The notes beneath the pieces were generated by a model. The model saw only the letters and a program-made list of their open reading frames with translations, searched no databases and had not been told where the DNA came from. 64,000 bases of DNA. Origin: Gammaproteobacteria bacterium. GTDB lineage: Bacteria > Pseudomonadota > Gammaproteobacteria > Competibacterales > Competibacteraceae. The stretch lies in contig JACKNC010000002.1 of the NCBI GenBank assembly GCA_024235095.1, forward strand, positions 744,001 through 808,000, written 5' to 3'. How positions within the stretch are numbered: the first letter of the stretch is position 1; each line of letters begins with the position of its first letter. The translations under genes and the position numbers were made by a program. Below, piece by piece: positions 44,453 through 55,400 of this stretch.

Positions 44453-44970
44453 TCAACCTTTCATTTTCGCTGCGGGTGGCAACAGTATCAGTTTTCCGGT
44501 CAATCCCGGCTCCTGCGCCAGCATCTCCCGCACCGGCTTTAAATCCGGCAGGTTCAGGGCCTGGCAAAGCGCCTCATCGATGGCCTGGCGAACCGGATCG
44601 ATATTCAGTTTGGCCAGCGCCTGTAATTCACGGTCGCACAGCGCATCATAAGCCGCCGCTAGACGCGCCGCTTGCGCATCGCTCAAGGCGCGCACGTCCA
44701 AAACCGGCATCGTGGCCCAGGCCGGTTTTTTCACCTGCATCCAGGCTCCTTGCGTCACTACGCGATTTCCGAAAAGCGCCAGCAAAGCTAGGCTGCCATT
44801 CAGCCAGAGCAGCAGCGCCTTGCGACGTTCCGGTTCCAAATCGGTCTTAAACGCCCACCAAGTGTTGCCAATGACCGGTTGACTGAGATCAACGGCTAAC
44901 AGTCGGTGGGTATTAGCGCGCAATCGCCAAGCTAATAGCAAATCCGAGGCGGTTTCCCAAACTTTTTGGT
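44453..44970 (-). pseudogene. C-terminal fragment of a DNA methyltransferase-like protein
   Basis: The frame reads PVIGNTWWAFKTDLEPERRK, LLLWLNGSLALLALFGNRVVTQGAWMQVKKPAW, MPVLDVRALS and LAAAYDALCDRELQALAKL. I associate these with the C-terminal part of large class I DNA methylases of restriction- or defence-type systems (WW-K, LWLNS-LG, GAWVKFKKP-LPVLD). The N-terminal catalytic domain is absent because the frame is cut by the insertion sequence at 44971. It is a relic of a defence locus upstream of argA. The family assignment is from memory of motifs only. Confidence 0.5.
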
Positions 44971-46628
44971 CCTGTAAATTTTCCTGTGATAGACAAACCA
45001 TAGGGTATACTGATATCTAACTTTTTGCTTTTTCAAGAACTCTTTTGGAGCCGGCCTATTAGGGCATTGATTGATTTTGAAAAAGGGCGAAATCCATGGA
45101 AGGCTGCCGATCGGGCGGCGGCTGAGGATGCGTCCAGAAATTCTGTAAAAAACCACGCCTCCTCTTTGATCTGGAGAAGCGCCATGCCGACCGTTGAATT
45201 GATTCTTCGTGATGATGAAGGTCGTATTATTGATCATCGATCCACACGAACATATTCTTTGGATTGGAGAAATCAAAGCTTGCATTGTATTGAAGGTGCA
45301 GTTGAAGAATTTAAGAAAAATGCACTACCGGATCTTCAGGCTGATTTGTTAGAAGCGGCTCAAAACATCTTTATTCAGGATAAAAAAAAGACTTGATTTG
45401 CAATGGGACAACACCCATCAAGATTAAGACGCTTCATGGACCTTTTGAATTTAGACTTCAGCGATTTATTGATCGAGAATACCCTAGTTTGCCTCATCGA
45501 ACCTACTTTGATTTGACGGATCAATTTCAGGAAGATTATGTGAGTGATCGGTTAAAAGAATTCTCCGCTTATTATAGCAATCGCTTAAGCTATATCGATG
45601 TATCCGATTTAATAGAGAGGGTCACCGGGTTCCGACAACTCAGTGACCAAAAAATCCACCATGTGGTGGTTGAAAAGGCGCAAGCGCTCAGTCAAGCGTG
45701 CGTCGCGCAAGTGGAAGAAACCTTATCGAAGACGAGTGGTTCTGTCATCAACATTGACCCTGATGTTGATATTTACGACCCAGAAAGTCGGGAAATTCTG
45801 ATTTTCGAAGATGCCATTCAAGTCCGTGGTCAGAAAGAAAATCGTATAAGAAAACAATCAGTTATAAAGGAAGAAGTGCCAGAGAAATCCGCACCGAAGA
45901 AGACGTCTGCCGTATCGAGTGACGTCATTCTCTTTGAAAATAAAGACGGCGATCTTGAATACCTGACCGCACCGATTGATCGACAGGGGAAAGCGATCAT
46001 TCCGGTTGCTGATATTCTGAAAAGCCGGGTGATTGAAGATTATGGGAAAGAAGAAAAGCCATTGCCGATTATCGCGATTACAGATGGCGCAAAAATCATT
46101 CGTGAGCATCTTTGGGCGGTATTTGGTATCACCGTGCTGATTATCCTGGATTGGTACCATCTTGGTAAAAAAATTCGTGATTTAATGAGTATGATTGCCT
46201 TGAATAAGGATGAGAAGAATCAGCATCTAAAGTTTATGTTCTATCACCTCTGGCGTGGTGATGTTGTCACGGTTTTGAATTACTTAGTCGAGCAGGTGCA
46301 ACCCAAAAATGCAGAAAAGCATCTTGAACTGATCAATTATCTTGAAAAACATCAGCATGAAATTATCGATTATCGAAGTCGTCAGATTGCAGGCAAACCC
46401 ATCGGAAGTGGTTCTATCGAGAAAGGCTGTGATCAAGTTATCGGACGTCGTCAGAAGAAAAAAGGGATGAGTTGGCGTCCTGCAGGAAGTCGAAGTTTAG
46501 GCATTTTAAAGGTGATCGAACTCAATAATGAATGGGATTCTGTCTGGTTTCCTCAAGAAGCCGCGAATGATCCGTCAAACTTGCGGTTAGTTTCAAACGC
46601 ATAGAGCATCACAGGAAAATTTACAGGA
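44971..46628 (+). mobile_element. ISKra4-like insertion sequence
   Basis: 1658 bases between perfect 21-bp inverted repeats (44971-44991 and 46608-46628; outer bases TCCTGTAAATTTTCCTGTGA). It is more AT-rich than its surroundings, suggesting a recent arrival. It carries a two-frame transposase with a slippery A-run. Its left flank is a methyltransferase fragment and its right flank a different transposase, so it joined or split older debris. No clear duplication of the target is visible. Confidence 0.87.
45184..46604 (+). CDS. ISKra4-like transposase, made by -1 frameshift
   Basis: The first frame (45184-45396, MPTVELILRDDEGRIIDHRS, SLHCIEGAVEEFKKNALPDL) ends just after A-AAA-AAG (45384-45390). 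A -1 shift there enters the second frame (DLICNGTTPIKIKTLHGPFEFRLQRF) that runs to 46604. The heptamer is the canonical dnaX-type slippery site, so one protein of about 470 aa is expected. The catalytic part includes IAITDGAKIIREHLW, VLIILDWYHLGKKI and GKPIGSGSIEKGCDQVIGRRQ, typical of this transposase group. Apart from the shift it looks intact. Confidence 0.82.
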
Positions 46629-47285
46629 GGATTTTTCTTGGCCCGGGCCACGATCACCAAATACGGTTGCTTCAAGGCGATGGAATAAACGGATTGGGCC
46701 AAGCGAAAGACCCCCGCGATCGAGAAAAAGGCATCCAAGACTAAAAATGCGGGGCCATCCTGATCGATGGTCAACGTCAGGGCCATCTGCACCACCCGCT
46801 CGGGCAGGCTCGGGTCCGCGCCCCTTTGGGGTGAAGTCGGTTCCACCTGACCTAAATGGCAAAAGCCTTGATGCATGCGCAGGGCTAAAGGCAAACAAAA
46901 ACAAGCATCGAGTGCGCCAACCACCACCCCGATCGCGCCCCAGCAGTGCCCGCGGAAGTACGATGGCTTGTGCTGGGTTTCTGAAGCGTCATGTAACGAC
47001 ACGACGCCTGGCATACGCCCCCCATCCTTGACCACCAGCGTATGATCACCCAACAAGACAGCCCGCCCGGCCACCTGGACGGCGACGGCCTGACGCCACA
47101 CATAACCCTGCCACGTCGCCAACAGGGTCTCTAGATCATAAGCTTTGGAGCGACAGAAATGCAGAAACCGGTGATAGACCGCTTCATTCCCCTGCCAGAA
47201 CCGGCACATTGACGTCACCCCGATCATTTCCGGGGCGGCGAGAAAGCTCAACACCACCGCGCAGAACAGCAGCCAACTGCGCTGC
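46629..47285 (-). pseudogene. IS4/IS701-type DDE transposase remnant
   Basis: On the minus strand FCAVVLSFLAAPEMIGVTSM, RFWQGNEAVYHRFLHFCRS, LLGDHTLVVKDGGRMPGVVS and FLVLDAFFSIAGVFRLA resemble the N-terminal two-thirds of an IS4/IS701-type transposase, with catalytic aspartates in GDHT and LDAFF. The start is frameshifted (an upstream ATG near 47335 is out of frame by one base) and the C-terminus is cut at 46628 by the ISKra4-like element. It is inactive. Confidence 0.65.
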
Positions 47286-47540
47286 CGCGCAAAGGCGCTG
47301 CGAAAACTTTCTCAAGCATGGTATACATAAATCAGCATGGATTCTCCTCGGGCGACCGGGTTGTTCAGGCGCGGACCGCTGAGGGGAATTCATGCTGCTC
47401 TTGAGGAGCGGCCGTCAAGGCTTTTCAGGGAGAGAACTTATGACTGATGAGTCCAGTAAGATAAAGAGTAAGATCATAGGAAGGCTCCGGATTTCGGCCT
47501 GACGGCCTGCATCCAGGCTACGGATTTTTCATACAGCCTC
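47286..47540. other. Intergenic stretch, nothing clear
   Basis: About 250 bases between the transposase remnant and the acylase gene. It includes the degenerate 5' end of that remnant and short G/C inverted tracts (near 47480-47525) that could act as a terminator. I see no gene. Confidence 0.4.
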
Positions 47541-49949
47541 TCAGGGTTTAAGAATCAGCCGATGCTGCGCCGGTCCCGGCTCCAGCGGCGTCGGAAGACC
47601 TTTAACCCAGGCATCATGTCCCGCCCGATAATAAGGCGATAGGGGATGGCCGCTCTGCCCGCCGGGCGTATGCAGAAGAGCGGACGCTTCATGGCCGGGG
47701 GCCACGACCAGCCGTTCCGATGCGCCATTGGTCAGGGTTTGTATCCGGGGCATGTAAAGATCGCCCGGTAGCGGTTGCACCGGCAGATCGAGCCAGCTGC
47801 TTAACCAAGGGAGCACTCGACTGAACGGATGTTGGATATGCACCTGGTTTTGATCGCCCCAGGTATGGGCGGCCAAAGGGCGGCCATCCGCGGTCAAGGC
47901 CGCCAGCGTCGCATCCGCCGCTTCCAGCAACAACGCTGACCAATCGGGATAACGGCGATCAAGCAAATACTGCGGTTGCCGGGAAACCAGTTGCCACAGC
48001 GGCCCTTCATGCTGACGGAACGCGCCATAATCGAAAAAAGGATCGGCTTGCAAACAGGGTGCGATCAGCGGCGCAAACGCGCGTTGACGAACCTCCAGAC
48101 GGAAAGTCCGCACGGCGCGATAGCCAACCGAATCCACGGTCGCCCGGTCTCCCCAGTCCATCACGAATTTTCGTAACTCTCTGCGTCGTGGATCAGCGCG
48201 CAACTGCTCCGGCGCCAGAGTCGTCAGCAGCAATTTGCGCCAGCGCTCCAGAAACCGGGCGCGATCATCGAGTTGCAGGGCTAGGAAATCTGCTTCGCTG
48301 AAACGCTCTCCGGCTAGTAATGCGTCGCGGATTTGCCGGGCGCGCGCGCCAAGGGCGTAACCGCCATCCCCGAGAAGCTTCAACTCGTTCTGATCCACCA
48401 CCCGATTGTTCGCCGTCCACAGTCGCCCATTGGGCGGATCAATGACATGCGGGTACTCGGAGGGATCGAGCCAGCCGGACCAGCCGCGCTGACCCTCCGC
48501 CCAGGAAGACGGCAGGCGTCCGTCATGGCCAAAGCGGCGTGGAAACGGTCCGGCAAGAGTCCAGGCGATGCGCCCATCGGCGCTGGCCAACAACAGATTT
48601 TGAGTGGGAATACCGGCCTGGTGGGCGATATCCAGCGCTGCTTCCAGGGTTTCAGTTTGTTCCAGCGCCATTAGGCGCAGATTAACCGCGCGTGGATCGT
48701 GCGCCACCCAGCGCAGTGCGCGTCGCCGGTTGCGGTGATCGCGATCCAGCACCGGCCCCCAGATCGTTTCCAGAATCTCCAGCGTCTCATCCGGCGCATT
48801 CCGCACCGCCAAAGTCTCCTGGAAGTGTTCGAAAGATCGCGGTCCGTCCGGGGTTTGGTAATGGTCATCGTCATCGCCCGGCTCCAGCAACACCAGATCG
48901 GCCTCGTCGCCTTCGCTATTGGTGTAACCCCAGGCGAGGCGTCCGTTGCTTCCCACGACCATCGCCGGAGCGCCGGGCAGGGTAATCCCGGAGATGCGCC
49001 GTTCGCCGCCCTTTGCATCGGGATAAACCCATGTTGCCCGGTACCAAATATTGGGTAACCGCAGTGGGAGATGCATATCGTTAGCCAGCAGTGCGCCGCC
49101 GTGTTCGGTCAGATCGCCAGCCACCGCCCAGTTGTTGCTGCCCAACGGCGCATCAGTCTCGGAAGCGGCAGGCGAAAAGCGTAAAGCATAAGACGATGAA
49201 AGAGCAGGCGCATGTTGGGTGCTGAAGATGTCCGGACCCGGCGGCGGTAATGCGGCAAAGGGTTCGCCTTGCAAGGGCGCATCCCATCCGCCGCCCACCG
49301 GATCGAGAAATTCAGCGAGCGCCGGCGGTAACCGGTCGTGCAACAATCCCCGCGCTGATTCGCGTCGCCATTGCTCGCTTTGCAGGTCCAGATACATGGC
49401 GTACACCGCCAGCAGTGTGTCTTCGGGTTGCCAGGACTTAGGCTTAACCCGCAACAATAGATATTCGAAGGGTGATTGGAGGAGGTCCGCCAGACCCGCG
49501 TTAACGCCGTCGGCATAGGCGGCGATCAGCGCCTGTTCTTCGGCAGGCAGAGTCGCCAGCGTTTGCCGGGCGCGTTGTCGGAAGCGATGCAAGCGATGAA
49601 CGCGATCCACCTCCAGCGCCATCGGGCCGAACCATTCCGCCAGTTCGCCAGCCGCCGAGCGTCGTAACAAATCCATCTGGAAAAAGCGCTCCTGAGCGTG
49701 CAGGAACCCGGTCGCGCGCGCAACATCCCGCCGATTATTTCCTTGAATCGTGGGAATGCCCAACGCGTCGCGTTCGATGGTCACCGCGGCCTCCAATCCA
49801 GGCAATGTCGCGGTTCCTTCCAGGCGCGGCAGGCTACCGCGCAGCAAAATGAGCAGAATGATCACAGCGCCGATCAACAGCGCTAAAAGACCGCCGCCGA
49901 TCCACAGGATCGGGCGTCGCCAGCGAACCTGGTTAAACATCATTGTCAT
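47541..49949 (-). CDS. Penicillin acylase-family Ntn hydrolase
   Basis: 802 aa. An N-terminal membrane anchor (LWIGGGLLALLIGAVIILLILL, about 14-37) puts it in the periplasm. The alpha-subunit part starts GLEAAVTIERDALGIPTIQGNNRRDVARATGFLHAQERFFQMDLLR. Autocleavage would occur before the serine in GSNNWAVAG (about residue 275), giving the catalytic N-terminal serine of the beta chain. NDMHLPLRLPNIWY, GSNGRLAWGYTNSEGDEADLV and GGQSGHPLSPYYRAGHDAWV follow. Family members hydrolyse amides, including acyl-homoserine lactones or beta-lactams; the substrate here is unknown. Confidence 0.93.
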   Translation of the reverse strand: MTMMFNQVRWRRPILWIGGGLLALLIGAVIILLILLRGSLPRLEGTATLPGLEAAVTIERDALGIPTIQGNNRRDVARATGFLHAQERFFQMDLLRRSAAGELAEWFGPMALEVDRVHRLHRFRQRARQTLATLPAEEQALIAAYADGVNAGLADLLQSPFEYLLLRVKPKSWQPEDTLLAVYAMYLDLQSEQWRRESARGLLHDRLPPALAEFLDPVGGGWDAPLQGEPFAALPPPGPDIFSTQHAPALSSSYALRFSPAASETDAPLGSNNWAVAGDLTEHGGALLANDMHLPLRLPNIWYRATWVYPDAKGGERRISGITLPGAPAMVVGSNGRLAWGYTNSEGDEADLVLLEPGDDDDHYQTPDGPRSFEHFQETLAVRNAPDETLEILETIWGPVLDRDHRNRRRALRWVAHDPRAVNLRLMALEQTETLEAALDIAHQAGIPTQNLLLASADGRIAWTLAGPFPRRFGHDGRLPSSWAEGQRGWSGWLDPSEYPHVIDPPNGRLWTANNRVVDQNELKLLGDGGYALGARARQIRDALLAGERFSEADFLALQLDDRARFLERWRKLLLTTLAPEQLRADPRRRELRKFVMDWGDRATVDSVGYRAVRTFRLEVRQRAFAPLIAPCLQADPFFDYGAFRQHEGPLWQLVSRQPQYLLDRRYPDWSALLLEAADATLAALTADGRPLAAHTWGDQNQVHIQHPFSRVLPWLSSWLDLPVQPLPGDLYMPRIQTLTNGASERLVVAPGHEASALLHTPGGQSGHPLSPYYRAGHDAWVKGLPTPLEPGPAQHRLILKP

Positions 49950-50054
49950 TGCTTAATCTCAAGCAGTTTGCCCGTGACGCATGGTATGATTCTATCGCTC
50001 GCATTAATTGATCATGCGAGGATTATGGTAATAACAATTTTCGAGGAAACCGCT

Positions 50055-50384
50055 ATGGATCATCATGCCCCTGATAACAGTCGCCGTCGTTTCATCAAGC
50101 TGACCGCCATCGGCCTGGCTGCCGCGCCATTCGCCAGCACCCTGTTGAGTGGAACCGCCCACGCCGCAGAGATGGTCAGCGAGAGCGATCCCCAAGCGTC
50201 GGCGCTGGGCTATGTGGCCGATGCCGCCAAATCTGACAAACGGACGGATACAGCGGCAGCTTGCCATAGTTGTGGCCTGTACACTGGCAAAGAGGGTGAG
50301 GAAAGCGGCCCCTGTGCGATTTTCCAGGGCAAGCTGGTCAACGCTAACGGCTGGTGCACCGCCTGGGTGAAGAAAGCAGGCTGA
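50055..50384 (+). CDS. hip: High-potential iron-sulfur protein (HiPIP)
   Basis: 109 aa from ATG 50055, with AGGA about 10 bases upstream. A twin-arginine signal (SRRRFIKLTAIGLAAAPFAS, cleavage after AHA) exports the folded cluster protein. The mature part has four cysteines in the HiPIP pattern (CHSC, then GPC, then GWC) with aromatic residues around the cluster (LGYVADA, WCTAW). It is a periplasmic one-electron carrier, typical of purple sulfur bacteria and some other gammaproteobacteria, linking the bc1 complex to oxidases, denitrification enzymes or reaction centres. It is alone on its strand between the acylase and parE. Confidence 0.95.
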   Translation: MDHHAPDNSRRRFIKLTAIGLAAAPFASTLLSGTAHAAEMVSESDPQASALGYVADAAKSDKRTDTAAACHSCGLYTGKEGEESGPCAIFQGKLVNANGWCTAWVKKAG

Positions 50385-50386
50385 GT

Positions 50387-50444
50387 GTAACCTGTGTACA
50401 CCTCTCTCCCCCTGTCAAAGGGGAAGAGGGGACTGAATGCTTAC
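50387..50444 (+). repeat. Short degenerate IS66-like MITE relic
   Basis: The segment GTAACC...CTCTCCCCCTGTCAAAGGGG...GACTGAATGCTTAC resembles the MITE ends (GACTGAACGGTTAC) with most of the interior lost. Its last bases overlap the parE stop codon. I give it limited weight because G/C-tract sequence is common here. Confidence 0.45.
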
Positions 50445-52327
50445 ACTTCCGCCAGATTGCCTTTCTCCTCCAACCAGTTCTTGCGATCCCCCGCGCGCTT
50501 CTTTGCCAGCAGCATATCCATCAATTTCAGGGTGTCGTCGCCGGTCTCCAGCGTCAACTGCACCAGTCGGCGCGTCGTCGGGTCCATCGTCGTTTCCCGC
50601 AATTGCAGGGGATTCATTTCACCCAGTCCTTTGAAACGAGTGACATTGATCTTGCCTTTCTTTTTCTCGGCAGCGATCCGATCGAGAATGCCCTGTTTCT
50701 CCGCCTCGTCCAGCGCGTAAAATATGTCCTTGCCGACATCGACGCGAAACAGCGGCGGCATGGCGACATGAACATGTCCGGTCTCCACCAGCGGTCGGAA
50801 GTGACGCACGAAAAGCGCGCATAACAGAGTAGCGATATGCAAACCATCGGAATCGGCGTCAGCGAGAATACAAATTTTGCCATAGCGCAACCCAGTTAAC
50901 GCTTCGGAACCGGGATCGACGCCGATGGCCACCGCGATGTCATGTACTTCCTGCGAGGCCATGACCTCGGCGGAATCGACCTCCCAGGTGTTAAGAATCT
51001 TGCCGCGCAAGGGCATCACCGCCTGAAATTCCCGATTACGCGCCTGCTTGGTGGAGCCGCCAGCGGAATCGCCTTCCACCAGAAACAGTTCGGTGCGCGC
51101 CAGGTCCTGGGCGGTGCAATCCGCCAGTTTGCCGGGCAGCGCCGGGCCGCTGGTCACCTGTTTCCGCACGACCTTGCGGCTGGCCCGCAAGCGTTTCTGG
51201 GCATTCGCCAGCGCAAGTTGAGCAATGCGCTCGCCGGTTTCCGGATGCTGGTTTAGCCACAGGCTCAGCGCGTCCTTGACGACCCCACCGACGAATACCG
51301 CACATTCCCGCGACGACAACCGCTCCTTGGTCTGGCCGGAGAATTGCGGGTCCTGCATCTTGACCGAGAGGACATAGCAGCAACCTTCCCAAACATCCTC
51401 TGGCGCAATGCGCAACCCGCGCGGCAACAGGTTGCGGAACTCGCAGAACTCCCTGACTGCATCAGTTAGGCCGCCACGCAAGCCATTGACATGCGTCCCA
51501 CCCAACGGCGTGGGGATCAGATTCACATAACTTTCCGCCACCGGTTCGCCACCCTCCGGCAACCAAGTCAAGGCCCAGTCTACCGCTTCGCGCTCACTGC
51601 TAATATGACCGACAAAGGGGGGATCGGGCAGTAGCGCCGTTTTGCCCAGCGCTTCCCGCAGATAGTCGGTCAGACCGTCCTGATAATGCCAGAGAACCTG
51701 TTCACCGGTGGCTTCATCATTGAACTTGACCTTCAATCCTGGACACAGCACCGCCTTGGCGCGCAGGACATGCTGCAAGCGCGGTACGGAAAACTTTGGC
51801 GAGTCAAAATAGCGCAGATCGGGCCAAAAGCGCACATGGGTTCCGGTGACCCGGCGCGGCGCGAGGCCGATTTCCGTTAGTTCCGACACTTTGTCGCCAC
51901 CGGCGAAAACCATCTGGTATTCCCTGCCGTTGCGTTTGACCCGGACTTCCAGACGGCTGGATAGGGCATTCACTACCGATACCCCAACCCCGTGCAGACC
52001 GCCGGAAAACTGGTAACTGCGATCGGAGAATTTACCGCCGGCATGCAGTCGGGTCAGGATTAATTCGACGCCGGGGATACCCTCTTCCGGGTGAATATCC
52101 ACCGGCATCCCCCGTCCGTCGTCCTCAACCGCCAGCGAGCCATCGGCGTATAGCGTGACCGTGATCGTCCCGGCATGACCGGCGATGGCTTCATCCACGC
52201 TGTTGTCGATGACTTCCTGGGCCAAGTGATTAGGGCGAGTCGTGTCGGTGTACATCCCTGGTCGCTTGCGGACCGGGTCCAGACCACTGAGAACTTCAAT
52301 CGCGGAGGCGTCATAGGAAGCGTTCAT
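50441..52327 (-). CDS. parE: ParE, topoisomerase IV subunit B
   Basis: 628 aa from ATG 52327 (MNASYDASAIEVLSGLDPVRKRPGMYTDT). The GHKL ATPase has EVIDNSVDEA, VEDDGRGMPVDIH and QFSGGLHGVGVSVVNALS. The TOPRIM domain has LFLVEGDSAGGSTKQARNR, RGKILNTWEV and ILADADSDGLHIATL. It ends with RFKGLGEMNPLQLRETTMDP. The roughly 630-residue length without the gyrase-specific insert, and TRPNHLAQEVIDNS, identify ParE rather than GyrB. It decatenates chromosomes with ParC, which is not in this window. Confidence 0.96.
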   Translation of the reverse strand: MNASYDASAIEVLSGLDPVRKRPGMYTDTTRPNHLAQEVIDNSVDEAIAGHAGTITVTLYADGSLAVEDDGRGMPVDIHPEEGIPGVELILTRLHAGGKFSDRSYQFSGGLHGVGVSVVNALSSRLEVRVKRNGREYQMVFAGGDKVSELTEIGLAPRRVTGTHVRFWPDLRYFDSPKFSVPRLQHVLRAKAVLCPGLKVKFNDEATGEQVLWHYQDGLTDYLREALGKTALLPDPPFVGHISSEREAVDWALTWLPEGGEPVAESYVNLIPTPLGGTHVNGLRGGLTDAVREFCEFRNLLPRGLRIAPEDVWEGCCYVLSVKMQDPQFSGQTKERLSSRECAVFVGGVVKDALSLWLNQHPETGERIAQLALANAQKRLRASRKVVRKQVTSGPALPGKLADCTAQDLARTELFLVEGDSAGGSTKQARNREFQAVMPLRGKILNTWEVDSAEVMASQEVHDIAVAIGVDPGSEALTGLRYGKICILADADSDGLHIATLLCALFVRHFRPLVETGHVHVAMPPLFRVDVGKDIFYALDEAEKQGILDRIAAEKKKGKINVTRFKGLGEMNPLQLRETTMDPTTRRLVQLTLETGDDTLKLMDMLLAKKRAGDRKNWLEEKGNLAEV

Positions 52328-52452
52328 GCAGTACAAGCAGTATTTAGGCAAGGTTAAGAGCTATCGCCCGAAAGCCGGGCGATGCGCATTATACGCAAGA
52401 TGCTGCGCCATCAAGGAACGCACGAATGTACGGATGAAACAGGTGAGCTGAT

Positions 52453-55400
52453 TTACTGGCGTTTCCGCCATTGCTCATACCAATGGAGCAATGCTTCGGC
52501 CGGCAACGGACGAGAAATAAAATAGCCCTGGGCAATCTGGCTGCTGGTGGTGAGGAGAAAAGCCCAGTCCTCCTCATCTTCGACGCCCTCCACTACCACT
52601 TCCATATGAAGTTGCTTGGCCATATCGAGACTGGCGGTGAAAATGGCTTTGAGCCGTGCATCTTTGCCGGCGTTGTGGGTGAAGCTGCGGTCGATTTTGA
52701 GTTCATCAAAGGGCAAATCACGCAGTTGCGCAAGGGAGGAGTGACCGGTGCCGAAGTCGTCGATGGAGAGGCGAAAGCGCTTTAGGCGGAGTCGGGTCAG
52801 CACATGCAATGCCGTCGCCAAATCCTGCATCAGCCGTCCTTCGGTGACCTCCAGGACGATCGCTTGTGGTAGAACGTTGTGGCTCGCTGCCTGCTCAATG
52901 ACAAAATCGGCGAACGCCATGTCGGTCAAATCTTCCATCGAGACATTGACCGCTACCTGTAGAGCGAAGCCCTCGTCACGCCATAGCTGCGCCTGGCGGA
53001 TCGACTCCTTTAACACAGCGCGCGTCACGTCGCCGATGATCCCACTGGCCTCGGCCACCGGAATAAACTGGTCGGGGAAGACCAGGCCGTCCTCGGGGTG
53101 CTGCCAACGCACGAGCGTTTCCACGCCGATCCATTCGCCCCCCGGCAGCGCTACCTTGGGCTGGTAGTAGTTGACCAGCTCACTGTTGGCGATGGCCGTG
53201 CGCAAGGCCGCGGCATCGTAGCTCTTACGGACCACCGTTGCTGCGGTCGGTGTTGAAGGCGCATGTCTTGCTCGGCATCGCCCGAGCAGGTCTGCTAGTC
53301 GCTGCGGTAAGGGGGGTTTTTGTACTGAACCGACCACCGACAGATGGACTTCCTGGGCGAGTTTTTCCGTGGCGCGCAACATCATTTCGTCTTCGCCGCT
53401 GACCAGGATCAAGCAGCCCGAATATTGGCGTTGCATCAATTGTTCGACGAATTCGATGCCGTCCATGCCTGGCATGTTGATGTCGAGCAGGATGGCGTCC
53501 GGTTTCTCAGTCGATTGGTCCAACATGGCCAGCGCGGATTCGCCCGTTTCGTAACAGGAGACATCGTCATACCCAAGTTCTTCCAACATGCTGCTGATCA
53601 GGTCGTGCATGAACGTATCGTCGTCGAGCAGCATGATCGAGAACGCAGAGGCGCGGCCGAGGAGGGGTTTGGGCAACCAGTGATCGAGGGCTGCCTGCAA
53701 ATCAGGCAGCGATACGGGCTTAGCCAGGTAAACGTCCATACCCGCGGCTTGGCAACGCTCGGCCTCACCCTTCAAGACATTGGCCGTCAGCGCCAGGATG
53801 GGTGTCCGGCCGGCACCGCGTTTCCCTTCCTCAACCCGGATCGCTTGGGCGAGCTGGTAACCGTCCAGGTGCGGCATGTGCAGGTCGGACAGCACCAGTC
53901 CGTAGTCGCCGCTCAGCCATTGGCTGAAGGCTGCCCGTCCGTCCGGGGCGAGGTCGCAGGGGTAGCCCAGCAGGGTGAGCTGCTGCCGGATCACCTCCTG
54001 GTTGGTTACGTTGTCCTCGGCCACCAGGATCAGTTGGCCCTGGGCAATAGCCTCCGCGCGACTAAGAATAGTGGCTTGGGGCGGCGGTCGGTCCTGGGCG
54101 TCGGCAGCGATGGTCAGGGGCGTCGCGTCGGCGCGGGGAAAGGGCAGGCGGGCGGTAAAGGTGCTGCCGACATCCGGCGTGCTGTCTACCCGAATCTCGC
54201 CCCCCATCACCTCGGCCAAGCGCGTGCTGATCACCAGCCCCAGCCCGGTGCCGCCATACTTCCGCGCGGTCGCCGCGTCGGCCTGGGTAAAGGGATGGAA
54301 CACTCGCTCCAGCGTCGCCGCATCCATGCCAATGCCATTGTCGCGCACCGAGAGTTCGACCCAGACTGGATCACTGGCTTCGCCCACCTGCCGCGCGACC
54401 ACCTCGACGTCGCCCGCGCGGTCCAGCCCGCTGGAGAATTTGATGGCATTGGTGGTGAAGTTGGTGAGAATCTGCCGGACCCGCAGGGCATCGCCTTCCA
54501 GGGCGCGGGGGATGTGCGCATCCACGTCATGGCGCAGCGTCACCCCTTTCTGTCGAGCCTGTCCGGTAAGCATGGCGCAGGTCTTCTCGACCACATCGGC
54601 AATGGTGAAGGATTCGATAGAGAGATCCAGCCGGCCGGCTTCGATCTTGGAGAAATCGAGGATGTCGTTAAGGATGCCCAGCTGGGTTTGGGCGGAATCG
54701 CGGATGATGCATGTCATCTTGTGCTGCTCGTCCGTCAGGCGCGTGTTGAGCAGCACTTCGCTCATGCCGATCACCCCACTCATCGGCGTGCGAATCTCGT
54801 GCGACATGTTGGCCAGGAAGGCGCTCTTGGCTTGGCTCGCCGTGATCGCCGCGTTTTTCAATTCCAGCAATTCATTCTGCGCGTCGCGCAACTCCGCTTC
54901 TGCTTTCATGCGCCGGCTGATCTCGCGTGTTAGCGCGATCGTGCGGTTGGCCAGCTTGTCGTACATATCCATGATGGTGCCAATCAGAACGCGAGTGGCT
55001 CCAGCCATCTCTTCATTCGCCTGTTCCTTGGCGCGTTCGAACGAAATGCCAGAAGGCAAGGCCAGCACCACCTTGGCCATGCGCTTGTCGGATTCGATGA
55101 TGTGCAAAGCCAGCCAACGCGTCAGGAATCCGACAATCTCCACGATCACATCATCCAACGGTAACTCGGTTTCTTTCTGCTTGATCTCGAGCACCTTGGC
55201 AATGAAATCACTATGGGCGTCTTTATGCCATACCTCCCAGGGATCATTCTGGAAATATTCGTGCCAGATACGTTCCTCAGTCGAGAAATGCACGACCGTA
55301 TAGTCTTTCAATTCGTCGAAGACTTGATTCAGGGCCGGGGCATCGGCATTGAATGCCAGATAGCTCACCAGAGCATTGAGAAGATCGACGAGACGCTTAT

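Noticed and set aside
45025..45183. Upstream start for the ISKra4-like first frame
   Set aside because: Similarity to the family begins at MPTVELILRD (45184); the earlier codons lie in the IS terminal region and look non-coding.
47976..49058. Plus-strand arginine/proline-rich frames within the acylase gene
   Set aside because: Composition-driven shadows with no start context or domain.
53344..55303. Long plus-strand frames opposite the two hybrid kinases
   Set aside because: They mirror the kinase genes, and the paralogous kinases generate similar shadow frames at both places, which imitates a conserved gene pair.
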